DNA from: Adiantum capillus-veneris | Taxonomy: Eukaryota > Streptophyta > Polypodiopsida > Polypodiales > Pteridaceae | Direction: 5' to 3' | Length of the DNA stretch: 64,000 nt | Assembly (NCBI GenBank): GCA_014529385.2 | Contig: CM043947.1 | Location: forward strand, 97,806,036 to 97,870,035 | Shown: piece by piece, positions 44,886 to 56,287 of the stretch | Numbering within the stretch: the stretch's first letter is position 1 | Layout of the letters: the number at the start of each line of letters is the position of its first letter | Made by a program: the position numbers and the translations under genes | The notes under the pieces: model-generated | Seen by the model: only the letters and a program-made list of their open reading frames with translations | Database searches by the model: none | What the model was told of the DNA's origin: nothing

Positions 44886-44964
44886 CTTCATCTTCATTCA
44901 ACATTGATTGTATTTTCGCTTGTTTTATTTTGTATTTTCCAATTCGCATTTGACACTCTCTATC

Positions 44965-45149
44965 CCTTGTACAAGCCTAAAAAAGGAAGTCCTCATTGTA
45001 ATGCTAGTGCAGTTCAATTTGAATTAGAATTCTTCCCCCTCTACTTGGTGTCCTTTTCCCCTTCCTCTCTCTCATACAGTTCTCTCCCTTCTCTACCTCC
45101 ATCTCTCTCTCTCTTCCTCTCCTTCTTCTTAATAACACTCAAGTTCACA
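44965..45149 (+). repeat. Copia 3-prime LTR (homologous part)
   Basis: From CTATCCCTTGTACAAGCC to AAGTTCACA it matches the left LTR. The TATA region is degenerate (CCTAAAAAAGG). The true LTR start is probably somewhat left of 44965 but cannot be seen in the left copy. Confidence 0.7.
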
Positions 45150-45440
45150 ACTAGACCACGAATGGAGGGCCACAGGTAAGCTGGAAGTTCTAGAAATTCC
45201 ACCCAAATTGGGCATTTGGTGAGTACTTCTTCTTTAATGGTCCCAGGTGGTTGCCATTGCATGACATTGCATTCCACACAGTATAACTGTGGCAGAAGAT
45301 AAGAAAGCTTGGTGATCCTCTGCCTTGTAGAAAAGAATCTCAAATAAATGTTGCTTCATTCGCTTTTGGTCGGTCTTGCACGTTTTGAGATTATTATTAG
45401 AAAGAAAGAGAGAGAACCGAATACAAGCTCTTAACATTTT
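45150..45440 (-). pseudogene. LINE ORF1 N-terminal half, cut off by copia
   Basis: On the minus strand the frame reads NVMQWQPPGTIKEE and then CPIWVEFLELPAYLW, a DUF4283-type block (PVWVRLPNLPLEFW in typical plant L1 ORF1). It ends at the copia LTR and continues conceptually at 30405 downward. The 5-prime end of the LINE is not resolved. Confidence 0.72.
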
Positions 45441-45600
45441 TCATCAAAGAGGAGCGTTATAACCAAGCACTTAAAGAGAAGCTATTTTTCACATGTCAGA
45501 ATCCATGCAGGCAGAGGTAGGAACAACACAAGCTAAACTTATCCATATGCATCATATATAGAGAAGCTTGTGTATTTCTTACATCTGTGCATGCTTTAAT

Positions 45601-45719
45601 GAGAAGAGAGAACTGTAAGTTCCCTTACAGTACCTAGGCCGCCTTCCCTTATAAAAGCTTGTACTAAGGCCGCCTTACAGTACAAGGAGAAGAGAGAACT
45701 GCAAGTTCCCTTACAGTAC
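45601..45719. repeat. Short duplicated unit downstream of the RING gene
   Basis: GAGAAGAGAGAACTG and AAGTTCCCTTACAGTAC occur at 45601-45633 and again at 45687-45719, separated by an AAGGCCGCC-containing spacer that is itself partly repeated. It is probably in or near the 3-prime UTR of the RING gene. Confidence 0.75.
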
Positions 45720-45777
45720 TTATACTCACAAGGAAGAATACTATTCTAGATGCTATGTTCCTGCATGATTGTCTAGT

Positions 45778-48554
45778 TCAATATTCCCAGCAATCCCATG
45801 CATCGACTGCAGCTTCATCATACAAGCCATCATCCATATAACTTGGCCAAGCCCATGCGTCATCGACTCCTTCATCGTAAAAGCTCGTCCAATTACTGAA
45901 ACATGCACAATTAATAAAGTTATCATACCAATGATGAATGCATCCTGCGTAAATACAGACATTTATATCACCTGGTGGCATCATCTTGATGAGGAGTACA
46001 TATTGCTGTGGCCGATTCAGAGCCGCCCACCGGAGCTATGCAGGTGTCGATAATGTTAAGGTTATTCGCTGGGGCCGATGGAGAAAGCACAGATGTGCTG
46101 CTGAAGGTGGACTCACTTGAGAAGTTCAAAGCTTGCTGCTCTGCACCAAACTGTCTGGAAGAGTGGCCGCAATATCCTTCAAGAGCAATGAGTGGGTTCC
46201 TAGAGATCATCTCTGCGTTGTGGAAACCAGTGCTTCCGATACTAATTTGTGGGGCTACTAGCTCTTGTGGCTCAGGAGTTAGCCCACATGAAGGCGCTTC
46301 AATATTGATGTTGCTGCTCACATGTTTTTGAGTAGGAGAGGTGGTGCCCAAAAAAGTAGAAAACCATGCAGAGCATTGCACATTCATAGGCGTTTCAGAA
46401 GCTAGCTGTTGTCTCAACGCCTCTTGCAGTTGCATTAGCTCATTCCTCTCCGCTACACTGATTAAGTCTTCTTCATTTGTCTCTATCTCTAGCGCTTTCT
46501 GTATGTATTCTCCCATCATTACTGCAGTAGACCCCTCTTCTTCATCATAGGAACTGGTTAATGTTGTCATGATGTTGTTTTCCCGGGAATGGCTGCTCCC
46601 TTGTGGGTTCACGTGGATTCCATATTGCTGTAAAGCCGCATCGTTTTGATGAGTGCTTAAATCTGCCTTTTCGGTAATTGCTTGCCCGTTGGAACTATTT
46701 TCTTGAGAATTAGTGGTCTCAGAGCCAGGCACAGCAATATTATTATGGGTCAATAAAGCTGCAGCTTGCTTTGTATGTGCCAGCATTACCTCGCTGCTGC
46801 CCGTAATATAGTTCTCCATCATTAATCGTGCTGGCAAATCTGTGCAACCAGACTTGTAGATAAAGGGATTGGAATCTAGCCCTAGTCCCAACCCTTCTCC
46901 TTCAGAAATAAGACTGTTCTTTTCAGCTACACGTTTAAATGCCTGATCCGAGATTAGGGTTTGGTTGTGTTGATTATCATGTAAGCATAACTCACCTCCC
47001 ATTTCATTCCAACGTTGTTTAGGGTTGGTTGCTCCCAAACTAGCGTCAATACTGGGCTTATATTTGTATTCAGAGACGCTGTTGTGCAACCTGGAGCTTA
47101 AGATAGGGATAGCCGCTGCTCTCAGAAGTTTATCCCTATGACCGGCGGTAGCCAATGTCGACGGGGTATAACTGCTCTGACAAGCCTTGACGTCATGGGC
47201 TTTCTCACCCAGAAAAATCACTTGACTCTTGCTTAAGGTCTTCTTGCAGCATGGACACTCTTTCTTTGACGCTGTTAGGGTTGAAGATGATGACACATCC
47301 TTCCGATGCCACTTACAGAGGCAATCCCAACACAGATAATGGCCGCAAATCGTAGTTGCGGTTGCTGGGCTAATTTGCTTTGTGCGCTGGCAAACTGTGC
47401 AGTATGGTTGCTTGCCTGCCTCATGAGAGTTTCTCTCTTCTTGAAAGCTTCCATCTTCACCTACAGATGATGAGAATCTCCTCCTCTTAGTGCTTTTGGA
47501 TTGGTAGTAATCAGCACGGTGCACATCCCTAGCGGTACTAATCTCCTCCCTCATCCTCTCGACAATCATTAGCCACACCTGCTGCTGATCAGAGTCACCT
47601 TCTGATGATGTTGATGAAGCGTTTCTACCACCTCTTGCACTTGTGTGCACTTGTTGACGACCCGTGGTTGGTGTACCAGGAAGTGGATTGGTAGCACCGT
47701 CTGTTGAGATCAGCCCACGAGAGCAAAATCAAGGGTCAGAATGAGAGGTAAGGCTTCTGATCGGAGAGCTTCATAATGATTAGCCATGTGGCTTTTACAT
47801 TTCAAGCATATAAGTTGAGCAACCCCTAAACTTTGCTTCCATCACGAACTTTGATACGTGATGGAAGCAAAGTTTAGGGTTTAGGGCTGTTGGAAGCATA
47901 GGTTATCATCTAGAGACCGAGATGCTTAGAGAAAACATGTTCTAGATTTTATTGTTTGGCTTCATCTATTATTGAAGACCTGCATTCTTTTCCAAAACTA
48001 AACGCATTCAGGGCATGCAGGGAAAGGGCAATCGTCCATCAGCTGCACGCCTTGAATACAATTTAATGGAAGAAGACGATGATTTGAGTATACGAAAGCA
48101 TTTTTTCAGGGGATTGCAGAGGATTCAACTGATGCGACAATGCAGAACCATGCATCGACTGATCATGAAAATACAAGTTTTTGTCATGAATCGGTTGGAG
48201 CATACAGAGAGAGATTTCGATTAGATTAAGTTCAAAGATTTAGATTGGTGGAAAATACTGTGCTACAGATTATATTAAGTTCAAACACTTGTATATTCTA
48301 CCTGCGAATTGATCAGATTGGAGCTGCTGCATAACCGTCCGAATGTAGTCGTTGGCCGACCTTATCTTCTCCTTAGAAGCTCGACTCTGCCTCCTGCTGT
48401 TGGGAACATAGAAGGGTTCATCTCCCCCGGATGAACTGTCTCTGTTGACTGCTGCTGCGGCCCCCCTCGCTCTTGCGGCTGCGTGAGCCGGGCTCTGTAT
48501 ATCCTCGTGATTGATACAAGCATCTTTATCATTGCTGCTAAAGTTACTGGTCAT
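45778..48554 (-). CDS. RING-HC finger protein, three exons, host gene
   Basis: Predicted coding exons (minus strand): 48554-48302, 47700-45972 and 45895-45778, joined by GT-AG introns in compatible phases into 699 residues without a stop. The ATG at 48554 is in a good context. Residues 185-240 form a C3HC4 RING: YCTVCQRTK opens it, CGHYLCWDCLCKW holds the central Cys/His ligands, and ECPCCKK closes it. This points to E3 ubiquitin-ligase activity. A KRRR nuclear-type basic cluster lies near residue 155. Residues 20-85 are Ala/Ser/Arg-rich with a short helical block (SANDYIRTVMQQLQSD). Residues 250-650 are Ser/Gln/Asn-rich and probably disordered. The last exon is acidic with many Trp and Tyr and ends DAWDCWEY. 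I do not recognise the exact family. No TE signature occurs in it, so it is taken as a real gene. Confidence 0.82.
47821..47881. other. Near-perfect hairpin with telo-box in RING intron 1
   Basis: Arms 47821-47846 and 47857-47881 are inverted repeats differing by one bulged base, around the loop AACTTTGATA. The right arm runs into GTTTAGGGTTTAGGG, two telomere-like (telo-box) units. It lies in the first intron of the RING gene. Confidence 0.85.
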
Positions 48555-48874
48555 CTCTGCAGATGTACTAACGCATGCTAGGTCAGAGCAGAAGATGGAC
48601 TTTGAGCATCATAGAATAGGTTTATAACAAATAATTACTCACCTAATGAGTGCACGCGCGCATTATATATCGACGTGGAAGAGAGAGAGAGAGAGAGAGA
48701 GAGCGCACTTGCTCGCATAATTCGGAGCGGCTGCTAGCAAGCTGGCTCCCTTTCTCGACGGACAATTACTGAAGTTGGGAGACAATGCCGGAGTCCGGAG
48801 TCCGGACCAATCATTACATAAATGAGCCTCTTACCATTATATTAATAAAATAAACAAAATCAGTACACATATTA
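48555..48874 (-). promoter_or_regulatory. RING gene 5-prime region with (GA)n tract
   Basis: Upstream of the ATG there is no coding frame. A (GA)n tract at 48679-48704 (CT-rich on the gene strand) resembles the GAGA/CT-rich stretches often seen in plant 5-prime UTRs. An AG just before the ATG leaves open an upstream non-coding exon. No firm TATA box was identified. Confidence 0.4.
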
Positions 48875-49155
48875 GGGGATGGTCACGCGAAGCTTAGTTT
48901 TCACTAACTCGCGACAGAATCTGACCACAGTAGGTACGGCAGCTCAGAGGGTGACGGGGAGCAGCCAGTAGTGAGAGGGAGTGTGAGGCGCAGATAGGAG
49001 AGAGAAAAGGAGAAGTCACCGGTAGGTAACGGGCTTAGTTTGAAAACTAAACCAAAAAAGGCATAGTTCAAAATTTCACACCACTATGCCGGTGGAAAGC
49101 TGTCATGCTTGGTCGAATGTTGTCTGTGGAAACTAAGCCTCGCGTGACCATAGCT
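48875..49155. mobile_element. 281 bp MITE, probably PIF/Harbinger (Tourist) type
   Basis: The ends are inverted repeats: ATGGTCACGCGAAGCTTAG near the left end pairs with CTAAGCCTCGCGTGACCAT near the right, about 26 bp with a few mismatches. TTA flanks both sides (48872-48874 and 49156-49158), the target size and sequence used by PIF/Harbinger elements. There is no gene inside. It lies upstream of the RING gene. Confidence 0.72.
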
Positions 49156-49763
49156 TTACACACACAAGTAATATGTCTCAGAGCCAGCAGTAACCCTGGA
49201 AGGCTGTTTTGTATCTTTTTGCTCCGCTTTAATATAAAATTCACCCGCGTTTATGGTAAAAAAAATTTAATAATAAACAAAATAAGTACACATATTACAC
49301 ACACACACGCACAAAGAATCAGTTCACATGTGTGAGGAATTCCGCGCTTCTACCCAACCTGCAACCTCTCCTCGCCATCTTCACATGAAGACTATGCATG
49401 TAGCGAGAAACTAGTTAGAATAGGGAGTTTTTCTATTTGCACGCTGAAAAATTGCACATCCTGCCAAGAATGCAACGCACATGGCCTTGTCGATTTGTGT
49501 GGTTCCCTGCTCGCTCCACCCCTTCACCTTGGAGAAGCTCTGCCAACGGGTTGCCAACCAGTTGCGAGTCCGCTTCAAAAAACTCCTCATGGAAACCAAA
49601 AGGATTTGCAACCATTGGTTACCAACCAGTGGTGAATCCGAGACACATGTGAACTGGCTCAAAGAGTGTAATACACTAAGTTGGTTGAGCCTTCATAATG
49701 TAATGAGTTGCATTTGATGGGTGCCACCCACTTCCCCATTCGAGAAATGCCGTGGGAAAGTAC
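49156..49763. other. No gene; possible LINE-type 3-prime tail
   Basis: TTTGTATCTTTTTGCTCCGC and an A-rich run near 49258-49275 look like a LINE 3-prime end. TAAACAAAATAAGTACACAT near 49275 repeats the sequence left of the MITE (about 48850-48874). A minus-strand frame at 49411-49662 has no known motif. Confidence 0.3.
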
Positions 49764-50450
49764 TCATGGTATGGATCCTTGTTTAAGAGTTGAGGATAAT
49801 TGGTTTTTTTTTTTGAGAGAGAAAGAGAGGGGTGAGGTGGGGGGACACATAGAGTGAGAGAGATAGAGTAGGTAGTCAGCAAGTTGGCATTCCACCTCAG
49901 TAGCTTTAGGATGGCTCATTCGATAGGGTGGTTTACTAACCAATTTACTGCTTGTAGCCACGTCTATGCCATGTTGCACAACTCATGTCGGTGGTTACCT
50001 TGGTAGTAAATCATTGGGAAATACATCTTGATATTCTTTTTTTTTTAGCAACATTTGCTTGTTGAGAAGAGAGAGTACTAGCCATTGCTGGGAGAGAAGA
50101 GAGAGCAGCATGCGGCATAGAGAAATTGTCAATAAAAACAAAATCAACATTCAGAAGAAAATAACACAAGGAGTAACACAAGAAAACTTCTTCTATTTTA
50201 TCATCAAAAGTGGGCTTCATAAGCTCTACTTTACATATGAGTGGGGAGGAAGGCACGTCCTTCTCTCCTTACAACAACACATGTGCGCCATGGGATACAA
50301 ACATCAGACTCTTGTGCTCATAGCTATGTTTAAGTGATGATCCTAAGCTATGCAACCATTCTCAACCAAGTATCACATCGGCCGCTCCATATTCATGACA
50401 TGGAAATCCAAGGATGTACATCTCTCACTTGAGTGTCCCGTACCTCGACC
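49764..50450 (-). pseudogene. Ty3/gypsy fragment: protease linker to RT start
   Basis: On the minus strand SSKLVSKPPYRMSHPKATEV (about 49945-49885) is the highly conserved start of the gypsy RT (typically PYRMSPxExxEL). Upstream, 50256-50011 is the linker that follows the gypsy protease and resembles 13930-14155 of gypsy B. The remainder of RT is missing and the piece is framed by other debris, so it is a truncated copy. Confidence 0.72.
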
Positions 50451-50469
50451 TCATGGTTGTTCATCATTG

Positions 50470-51160
50470 CTACCTTGTAATGGTAGAAACTTGGGAAAAG
50501 GTAGCTGATGTAAAGATATGTAGTAGAATATATCCAACCTTGACCATGAAGATTGGTGGGAGAGGTGAATGGAAGGTAAAGCATATAGATACCCTAGCTA
50601 TAGATTGTTTGCCATCATTCAGATGGACATTAGCTTGAAATTGATCCCAATGAGCTACTTCATGGTGTTTCATATCTAAACCAACAAATGAAGTATGAGA
50701 AGAGTCAGTAATCATATTAAAATCACCACGAAGCACCTCTACAGTCAAAGAAAAACAAGAAAACTATTCCTATATAGAAATTCTTGAAGTGACAACATTA
50801 TCTGCATACATATTGGCCATGTGAAAAGGGCTAAAAGAGGTCGTTATATAGAAAATGGAGAAAATTATAGATACATGGTCTAGAACCCATTTAGGATATA
50901 AGACAACCTTAATATAAGTATGATTACTAGAGTTATGGCATTGCCTACCCCCATAAAACATAATATTACCTGTTTATTGCAAAACAAACCCAACTTTTCA
51001 GTGATGCATTTTGTGTTCAGAACCAAGCAACCATCAATATTTGAAGCAAGAGACCATTTATAAAATGATGCAATGTAGTAGGGTGGTTGATTCTTTGGCA
51101 ATAAAATTTTCCACTTATATTATTAAGGAGTATTGATGACTTGTTGGGTTTCATGCTCTC
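50470..51160 (-). pseudogene. LINE endonuclease fragment
   Basis: Minus-strand frames include SNHTYIKVVLYPKWVLDHVS and VEVLRGDFNMITDSSHTSF (about 50735-50680), where RGDFN matches the GGDFN active-site word of the L1 endonuclease, followed by an acidic linker. It is a second LINE, separate from 25540-30410, lacking RT in the window. Confidence 0.68.
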
Positions 51161-51225
51161 AGTCAACCTCATTCAAGTTCTTTTCTATATTAATGGGAGG
51201 AGATTCACATAATCATTTAGATGAG

Positions 51226-51254
51226 TGTTGATGGAGTACATTGTCTTACGAGAT

Positions 51255-51318
<64 letters not shown>

Positions 51319-51430
51319 GAGATAAGAGACACACCGTGTATGCTCCCAAAGATTGATTTATATTGAGAACAAGATACATATATAAAGGTGAGACCAAGTT
51401 GAGTAGAGTAAGACATATATAGCTCCAACA
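51226..51430 (-). repeat. Copia E 3-prime LTR with long (GA)n
   Basis: 205 bp containing a (GA)n tract at about 51257-51316. Its outer end TGTTG and inner end CTCCAACA match the 31919-family LTR style. Confidence 0.82.
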
Positions 51431-51949
51431 ACCCCACTCAAACAAAGGTCTCTAGATTTGGATGAAAAACCCTTGGGAAGTACAAGCAAAAACACCCAAG
51501 ACCCTAGACAAATGTGAAAATATAAACCAAAAATAATGACGTGAAAGTGCATTGCATATCTGTGTACAAATATACCAGTGATCAAGAGGTCACATTGTGC
51601 AAATGCGAAGTTTGCACAATGTATGGTTCCTATATAATTACAATGTCATATGTACAAAGCTACCATAATAGTAGAGAGGCTAATCTAGAAATAGTGAGGC
51701 TGAAGCAACTCCAAGCTCTAAGTGCAAGAGAATGAAGCCTGATTTTTTAAGGTATTTGCTAAAAATATATCCAATCATCTGGTCACTTGGACAATGTTCA
51801 TCATGATAGTGCCTTTGCGTACTTCATATCGAAGCTACTCTTTAAGAAGAGGTTCATCATCTGAAAGAACTAGAAAATCTTGAAGCAAAGATTTAGTATC
51901 ATCAACATTATCCATGGACCATGAGACTCCCATAAGTTGTTCATTTAAA

Positions 51950-54160
51950 GGAGCATCACAATTCATGATTACTTTCTTGGAGGAGGGGTCATAGAAATTT
52001 TAGCCTTTAGTAGTGTCAAAATATTAAATATAACTTTAAGGCAATGATCATCAAGATTTGTTTATATTTCTTTGGGAACATGAATATAAGCAATACATCC
52101 AAAGGATCAAAAACGAGATACAGAAGAAATTTGGCTTGTCCATGCTATGATGGATATCTTACTAGAAGGAGCAGTAGTAGAAAGCTAGTTTTAAATAAAC
52201 AGTATTGTCAAAGTAGCTTGAGTCCAAAAAACATGAGAAAACCCAAAATGAATCAGCATACATCTTACAACATTGAGAATAGTGGGATTCTTTCGTTCAT
52301 CAATACTGTTCTGTTGAGGTGAATATGGAATAGTATTTTTATGATGAATACCACTATCAGTACATTAACTCACAAACTCTCAAAAAACATATTCATCTCC
52401 ATTGTCACTATGAAGTTTCTTGAGGCGACGATCAGTTTGAAGTTTTGCAGCCTTGTGAAATTGTTTCAAAAGACATTAGGCCTGAAACTTTTGTCTAAGA
52501 AGAAAAACAGTGATATATTGTGAGTAATTATCAATAAACGTATTGATTTTGTGATCTTGATGAAGGTAGAAATCCAAACGAGATCCAATATATCATGAGA
52601 ATAAAATATATTTGAGAGCGGAAAGAGTTTGCGATTGTGTTTTCCAAGAGCAAAAACTCAAAAATTTTCATCAGCTATATTGGGATTTGAGATCCATGCC
52701 AAAAACCAAGATTACACCAATGAAGATCAAGGAATTTTGAGAAATCAGTGTGAACAAAGCGTTGATGGCATACCTTGCAATCATGATCACTTGGAGCAAT
52801 GACAACATTTGCTACAAAATCATTGAGAGATAGTTCAAAAAGATTAGCATTTTCAAAATCAATCCCAAAAGTTTGTCCATCTTTCTCAATACAATATTTG
52901 GTATGATCAAATCCAACAAACAGACCAAGATCAACAAGTCTGGCAACGGAAAAAAGATTACATTGAAGATCTAAAACATACAGCATCCCTTGCAAAACTT
53001 GAGTAAAAGAAGATAGGATGTCAAGAAATAAATTTCAAATACCCTTTACTTATAGCACTAGATACAATAATCAAAAGTGAACCATCATGTACAGGAAGTA
53101 TTATATTTGGAGGAGTCGCACATAAAACACAACTTGTTTTTAGTAAAATATTATTATAATGTTTATCAGCATATGCTCTATTGTTATTTGTGTTGAATCG
53201 GCACTTGAAGCACATGTAAGTGGGTTGATCAGATTGTCCACAATAATCACAAGAAGAAGAAGATTCTCTAGATAAATGAGGTTGTTTACTGGTAATATTG
53301 TGTTCTTCATCATATTGAAGTGTCCAACAATCATCTTCAGTATGTCCATTTTTGTTGCAGTAAGAACAGTGCTTGTCAGGAAATTTGAGACAAGAGAAAC
53401 TATTATCACGAAGACCACATCTGTGGTTTTCTCATTGAATTGGGCACCCTCAAACATGAAAAGCACGTTCCAACTATTGTGACTCAGTCTCTTCTAGTTG
53501 TGAAATCATAGCTACATCATGACCAACAAAACACCATCCTTGACATTGAGAGTATATAATGGCCTCATCGAAATCCAAACCGTCCTTGTTAGAAAGAATG
53601 GTAACAATTTTATCATAGGAAGAGTCCTTCACCGTAACAAGGAGAAGTGTAATTAGCTATTTTTGTGGAATAGGATCATTGGCAGCAGCAAGTTGATTAC
53701 TAATAGATTTGAAAGACTCAATGTGTTTTCTCATAGCAATACCAGCTTCATATTTTAACTTTGTAAGAAATTTCTCAAATAAAGTATTTTTGTAGCATTT
53801 TTCTTTGAAAGTTTGCAATAAGGTACTTCCATACGTCGTGAAAAGTAGGACATTTATATACATCAAGCAAAAGAAAATCAGTAAGAGTAGAAAGAATGTA
53901 CCAATGACCTACTTTATCATGCCATTTCCAATATGTATACGCGAGATGCCAGTCTTCAAATAAAGGTCCTTCAATGTCGACAAGGACCTTGTCATGATCC
54001 GGATCAACAGTCTGAGATGGACATACAAGATTTCCAAGAATAATGTTAGAGAGTTCATCCCCTCCAAGAATTTATAAAATCTTTGATTTCCAACCAAGAA
54101 ATCCTTGGCCTTTAAAAGGAGGAGTAGAACGCTGGCCAGAAGAAAAACCATTGACAAGAA
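51950..54160 (-). pseudogene. Copia E gag, pre-integrase and integrase remnants
   Basis: From 54160 downward: FLGWKSKILKIL gag start, TLFEKFLTKLKYEAG with MRKHIESFKSISNQL (UBN2 gag, 53866-53657), a CSYCNKNGHTEDDC knuckle (about 53370-53325), then VLYVLDLQCNLFSVARLVDL (pre-integrase block, 52995-52675), and a decayed integrase whose second and third acidic positions sit in HSDNGDEYVF (about 52420) and an NSIDERKN word (equivalent to NGxAERxN, about 52310). The GCIAY block near 52080 marks the integrase end. Frames are heavily broken. Confidence 0.78.
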
Positions 54161-54193
54161 TAATCATAGCAATATCCGATTGTAGGAAGACGT

Positions 54194-54840
54194 TGTTAGG
54201 AAAACTGCAAGAGCAAGGGGAATCTCTATAGCAATGTCTCCCAATAGTGCTCATGACACAAGATCAACACCACATATGCATCGAAAGAACCTAAACAAAA
54301 CCACTACTAAAAAACAAGTGATCCTCTGGGAATTTACAAGCACACGCCCATGCCAAAGACCACCATGGAAACTAGGAAGCACCTACCCTTGCATAGATTT
54401 ACAACACACGTTAATCAATGCACTTGAGAAAAATATATTTTTCCTTCAACAAATGACTATTAAAACCACAATTTTGAAGTGTATACACATCACCAAATAA
54501 GAGAGCTTCTACAACCTACCATACACGCGAAATAGATTGTATCTCCCAAACCACAACTCCGAAAGGGATGCTTTAAAGCTTCAAAAACTCTTTGCATATT
54601 TTGCAATAAAGTTATGAAGACCATAAAATTCAAATCTATGAATCACTTTGTGCAAAATTGGTGTGAATAGCGAGTTGCCTTAGCATGACCACACATAGGC
54701 AAGGCTAGTCGAGGGCAAAAAACTGCACCAAAATGCTTGGAGGAGGCAAAACTACCCAAGAAATGATTTTTTTTTAATTTTTATATGAGTTAAGCTACAT
54801 ACAAGTGACACTTCAGAAAACTCACTTACGGGCACTCAAG
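54194..54840 (-). repeat. Element D 3-prime LTR (right limit approximate)
   Basis: It aligns with 56687-57356 up to CACTTCAG (54816); beyond that the partner is cut by CACTA2, so the true end cannot be set from this window. Confidence 0.65.
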
Positions 54841-55631
54841 GTAGCTCGATAGCTGGCGCTACACTAGCGGCTTGCAATGCATATACATTTTCTCGCTAAA
54901 GAAAGATAAAAAGGCCATGAAAAGAAAATCCACACACACTTTTGACATCGGGCACCATGTCCATATGTAAAAATGTACAAAAAATGGGGTGTCATAAATG
55001 CTGCCACATCCCAACCCGCTAGATCATTCATGATCAGCAACAATATAACCATGTGGTCCACCTGGATCAAAAGGTCATGAAACGTAAGCACAAAACACAT
55101 GAAAATGCAAAAACCATATCAATTCTCCCACTCCCAATATCAAAGAAGAAACCATTTGTAGAATTTAAATCCTCGTTAGACATAAAGTACTCTCAACAAC
55201 TGATACCACATGAGACATCATTTCAATACTATAGCATGCAAGGAAGATTTTAACATCTCATCCAAAATGCCTTTGGTTTTTACCTCAGCCATTTTCATAT
55301 CCATATCATTATCCCCGCTCTTCACTAAGCATTCATCCACCAATTCAACCACACTATGTTTGATAGGTAAGCCGCTTTTTATACATAGCTTAGGCTCCTT
55401 AACAAGAGGATCAAGCAAGGTCACATGAGGCATAGAAAAAGCATCTGCATCATTTTTCATATCTTCTAAAACCTCAATATTCTCTTTATATCAATCAAGG
55501 AACGGCCACATACATCACTACAAATGCAATCACAAGAGTCCTTATGGACAGTCTCCTCATAAGAAGGTCCACAACATAGCATCATCATTTATTGGAAAAG
55601 AGTCAACAATAGCATGCATTTTAGAGAGCTC

Positions 55632-56120
55632 TTAATTCACATATTTCAATTCCATTTCAGTATCCTCATTGACTTGAATATTATTCTCAACTACTTCACG
55701 TAAATGAGAGGGATTCTCAACATCCACTTTCACATCACCCACAAGCTCATTTTTCACATTGGACACATCAACAATGGAATCCAATACTTGATTTTCATCA
55801 TGATCATTCTTTAAGACTTCACTAATTGCATCCTTTTTCTTCTCATTAACTTTCACATTGGTAGAAACATCATATTTTGCATGTGAAACAACATTGAGTG
55901 GCATAAACAACAAGGATAGCATGATGCGTACATTCATCTTAGCGTCTTTCTCCTCATTATATACTTTTCGCTCTTTTCCAAAAGAACTAGCATGATACAA
56001 TGTTATATTAGAGGGCTTCTTTGTATCCACATCAATGCATAGAGAAACCTCTGGCTCCATATCTCCTTGCAATCCAATCTCTCTCAATCTCTCTAGATTC
56101 CATAGGCTTATGCTTTGCAA
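55632..56120 (-). pseudogene. Element D internal ORF, function unknown
   Basis: A 162-codon minus-strand frame rich in Lys, Asp, Glu, Val and Asn with valine-asparagine repeats (SIVDVSNVKNELVGDVKVDV). It contains a hydrophobic stretch (RIMLSLLFMPLNVV). No family is recognised. It follows the gag of element D and could be its decayed C-terminal part or captured sequence. Confidence 0.4.
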
Positions 56121-56287
56121 CCTTTACTGAATCATCAAAATGTAATTGGCCTTTTCAACTCAACTTTCAATCTCAAATCATCCCTTAAGCTTTGCATAAC
56201 CATAACTCAAACTTTACACTTCTTAATCATGAGATGAGGACCATCATTGCCCAAAGCAACACATCATCTACTTAAAAAGTCATTAAA

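Larger units (their letters stand above)
30411..45149 (+). mobile_element. Ty1/copia element, host of two later insertions
   Basis: A left LTR (about 30411-30882) and right LTR (about 44965-45149) share CTTGTACA(C/A)GCC, TGTAATGCTAGTGCA and a ContigTCTCCCTTCT-like pyrimidine block. Between them are the primer site, gag, knuckle, a protease fragment, then RT and RNase H. It lies inside the LINE (LINE sequence on both sides) and is itself split at 31919 and 35184. Without the insertions it is under 4 kb, and the integrase is missing. Left-LTR start and target duplication could not be fixed because the first part of the left LTR seems lost. Confidence 0.85.
51226..54193 (-). mobile_element. Copia E, truncated by LTR element D
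   Basis: The 3-prime LTR (51226-51430) begins TGTTGATGG and ends CTCCAACA, with a GGGG-type polypurine tract after it (ACCCCACTCAAAC in plus). Minus-strand coding remnants of gag, knuckle, pre-integrase and integrase follow; RT and RNase H are missing between integrase (about 51950) and the LTR. The 5-prime end lies beyond LTR element D and outside the window. The LTR and adjacent AAACCCTTGGGAAGTACAAG resemble the gene-less small LTR elements. Confidence 0.8.

Noticed and set aside
48015-48224. 69-codon plus-strand frame with a real ATG inside RING intron 1
   Set aside because: No motif and no supporting signal; antisense to the intron. It remains possible as a fossil transposon piece.
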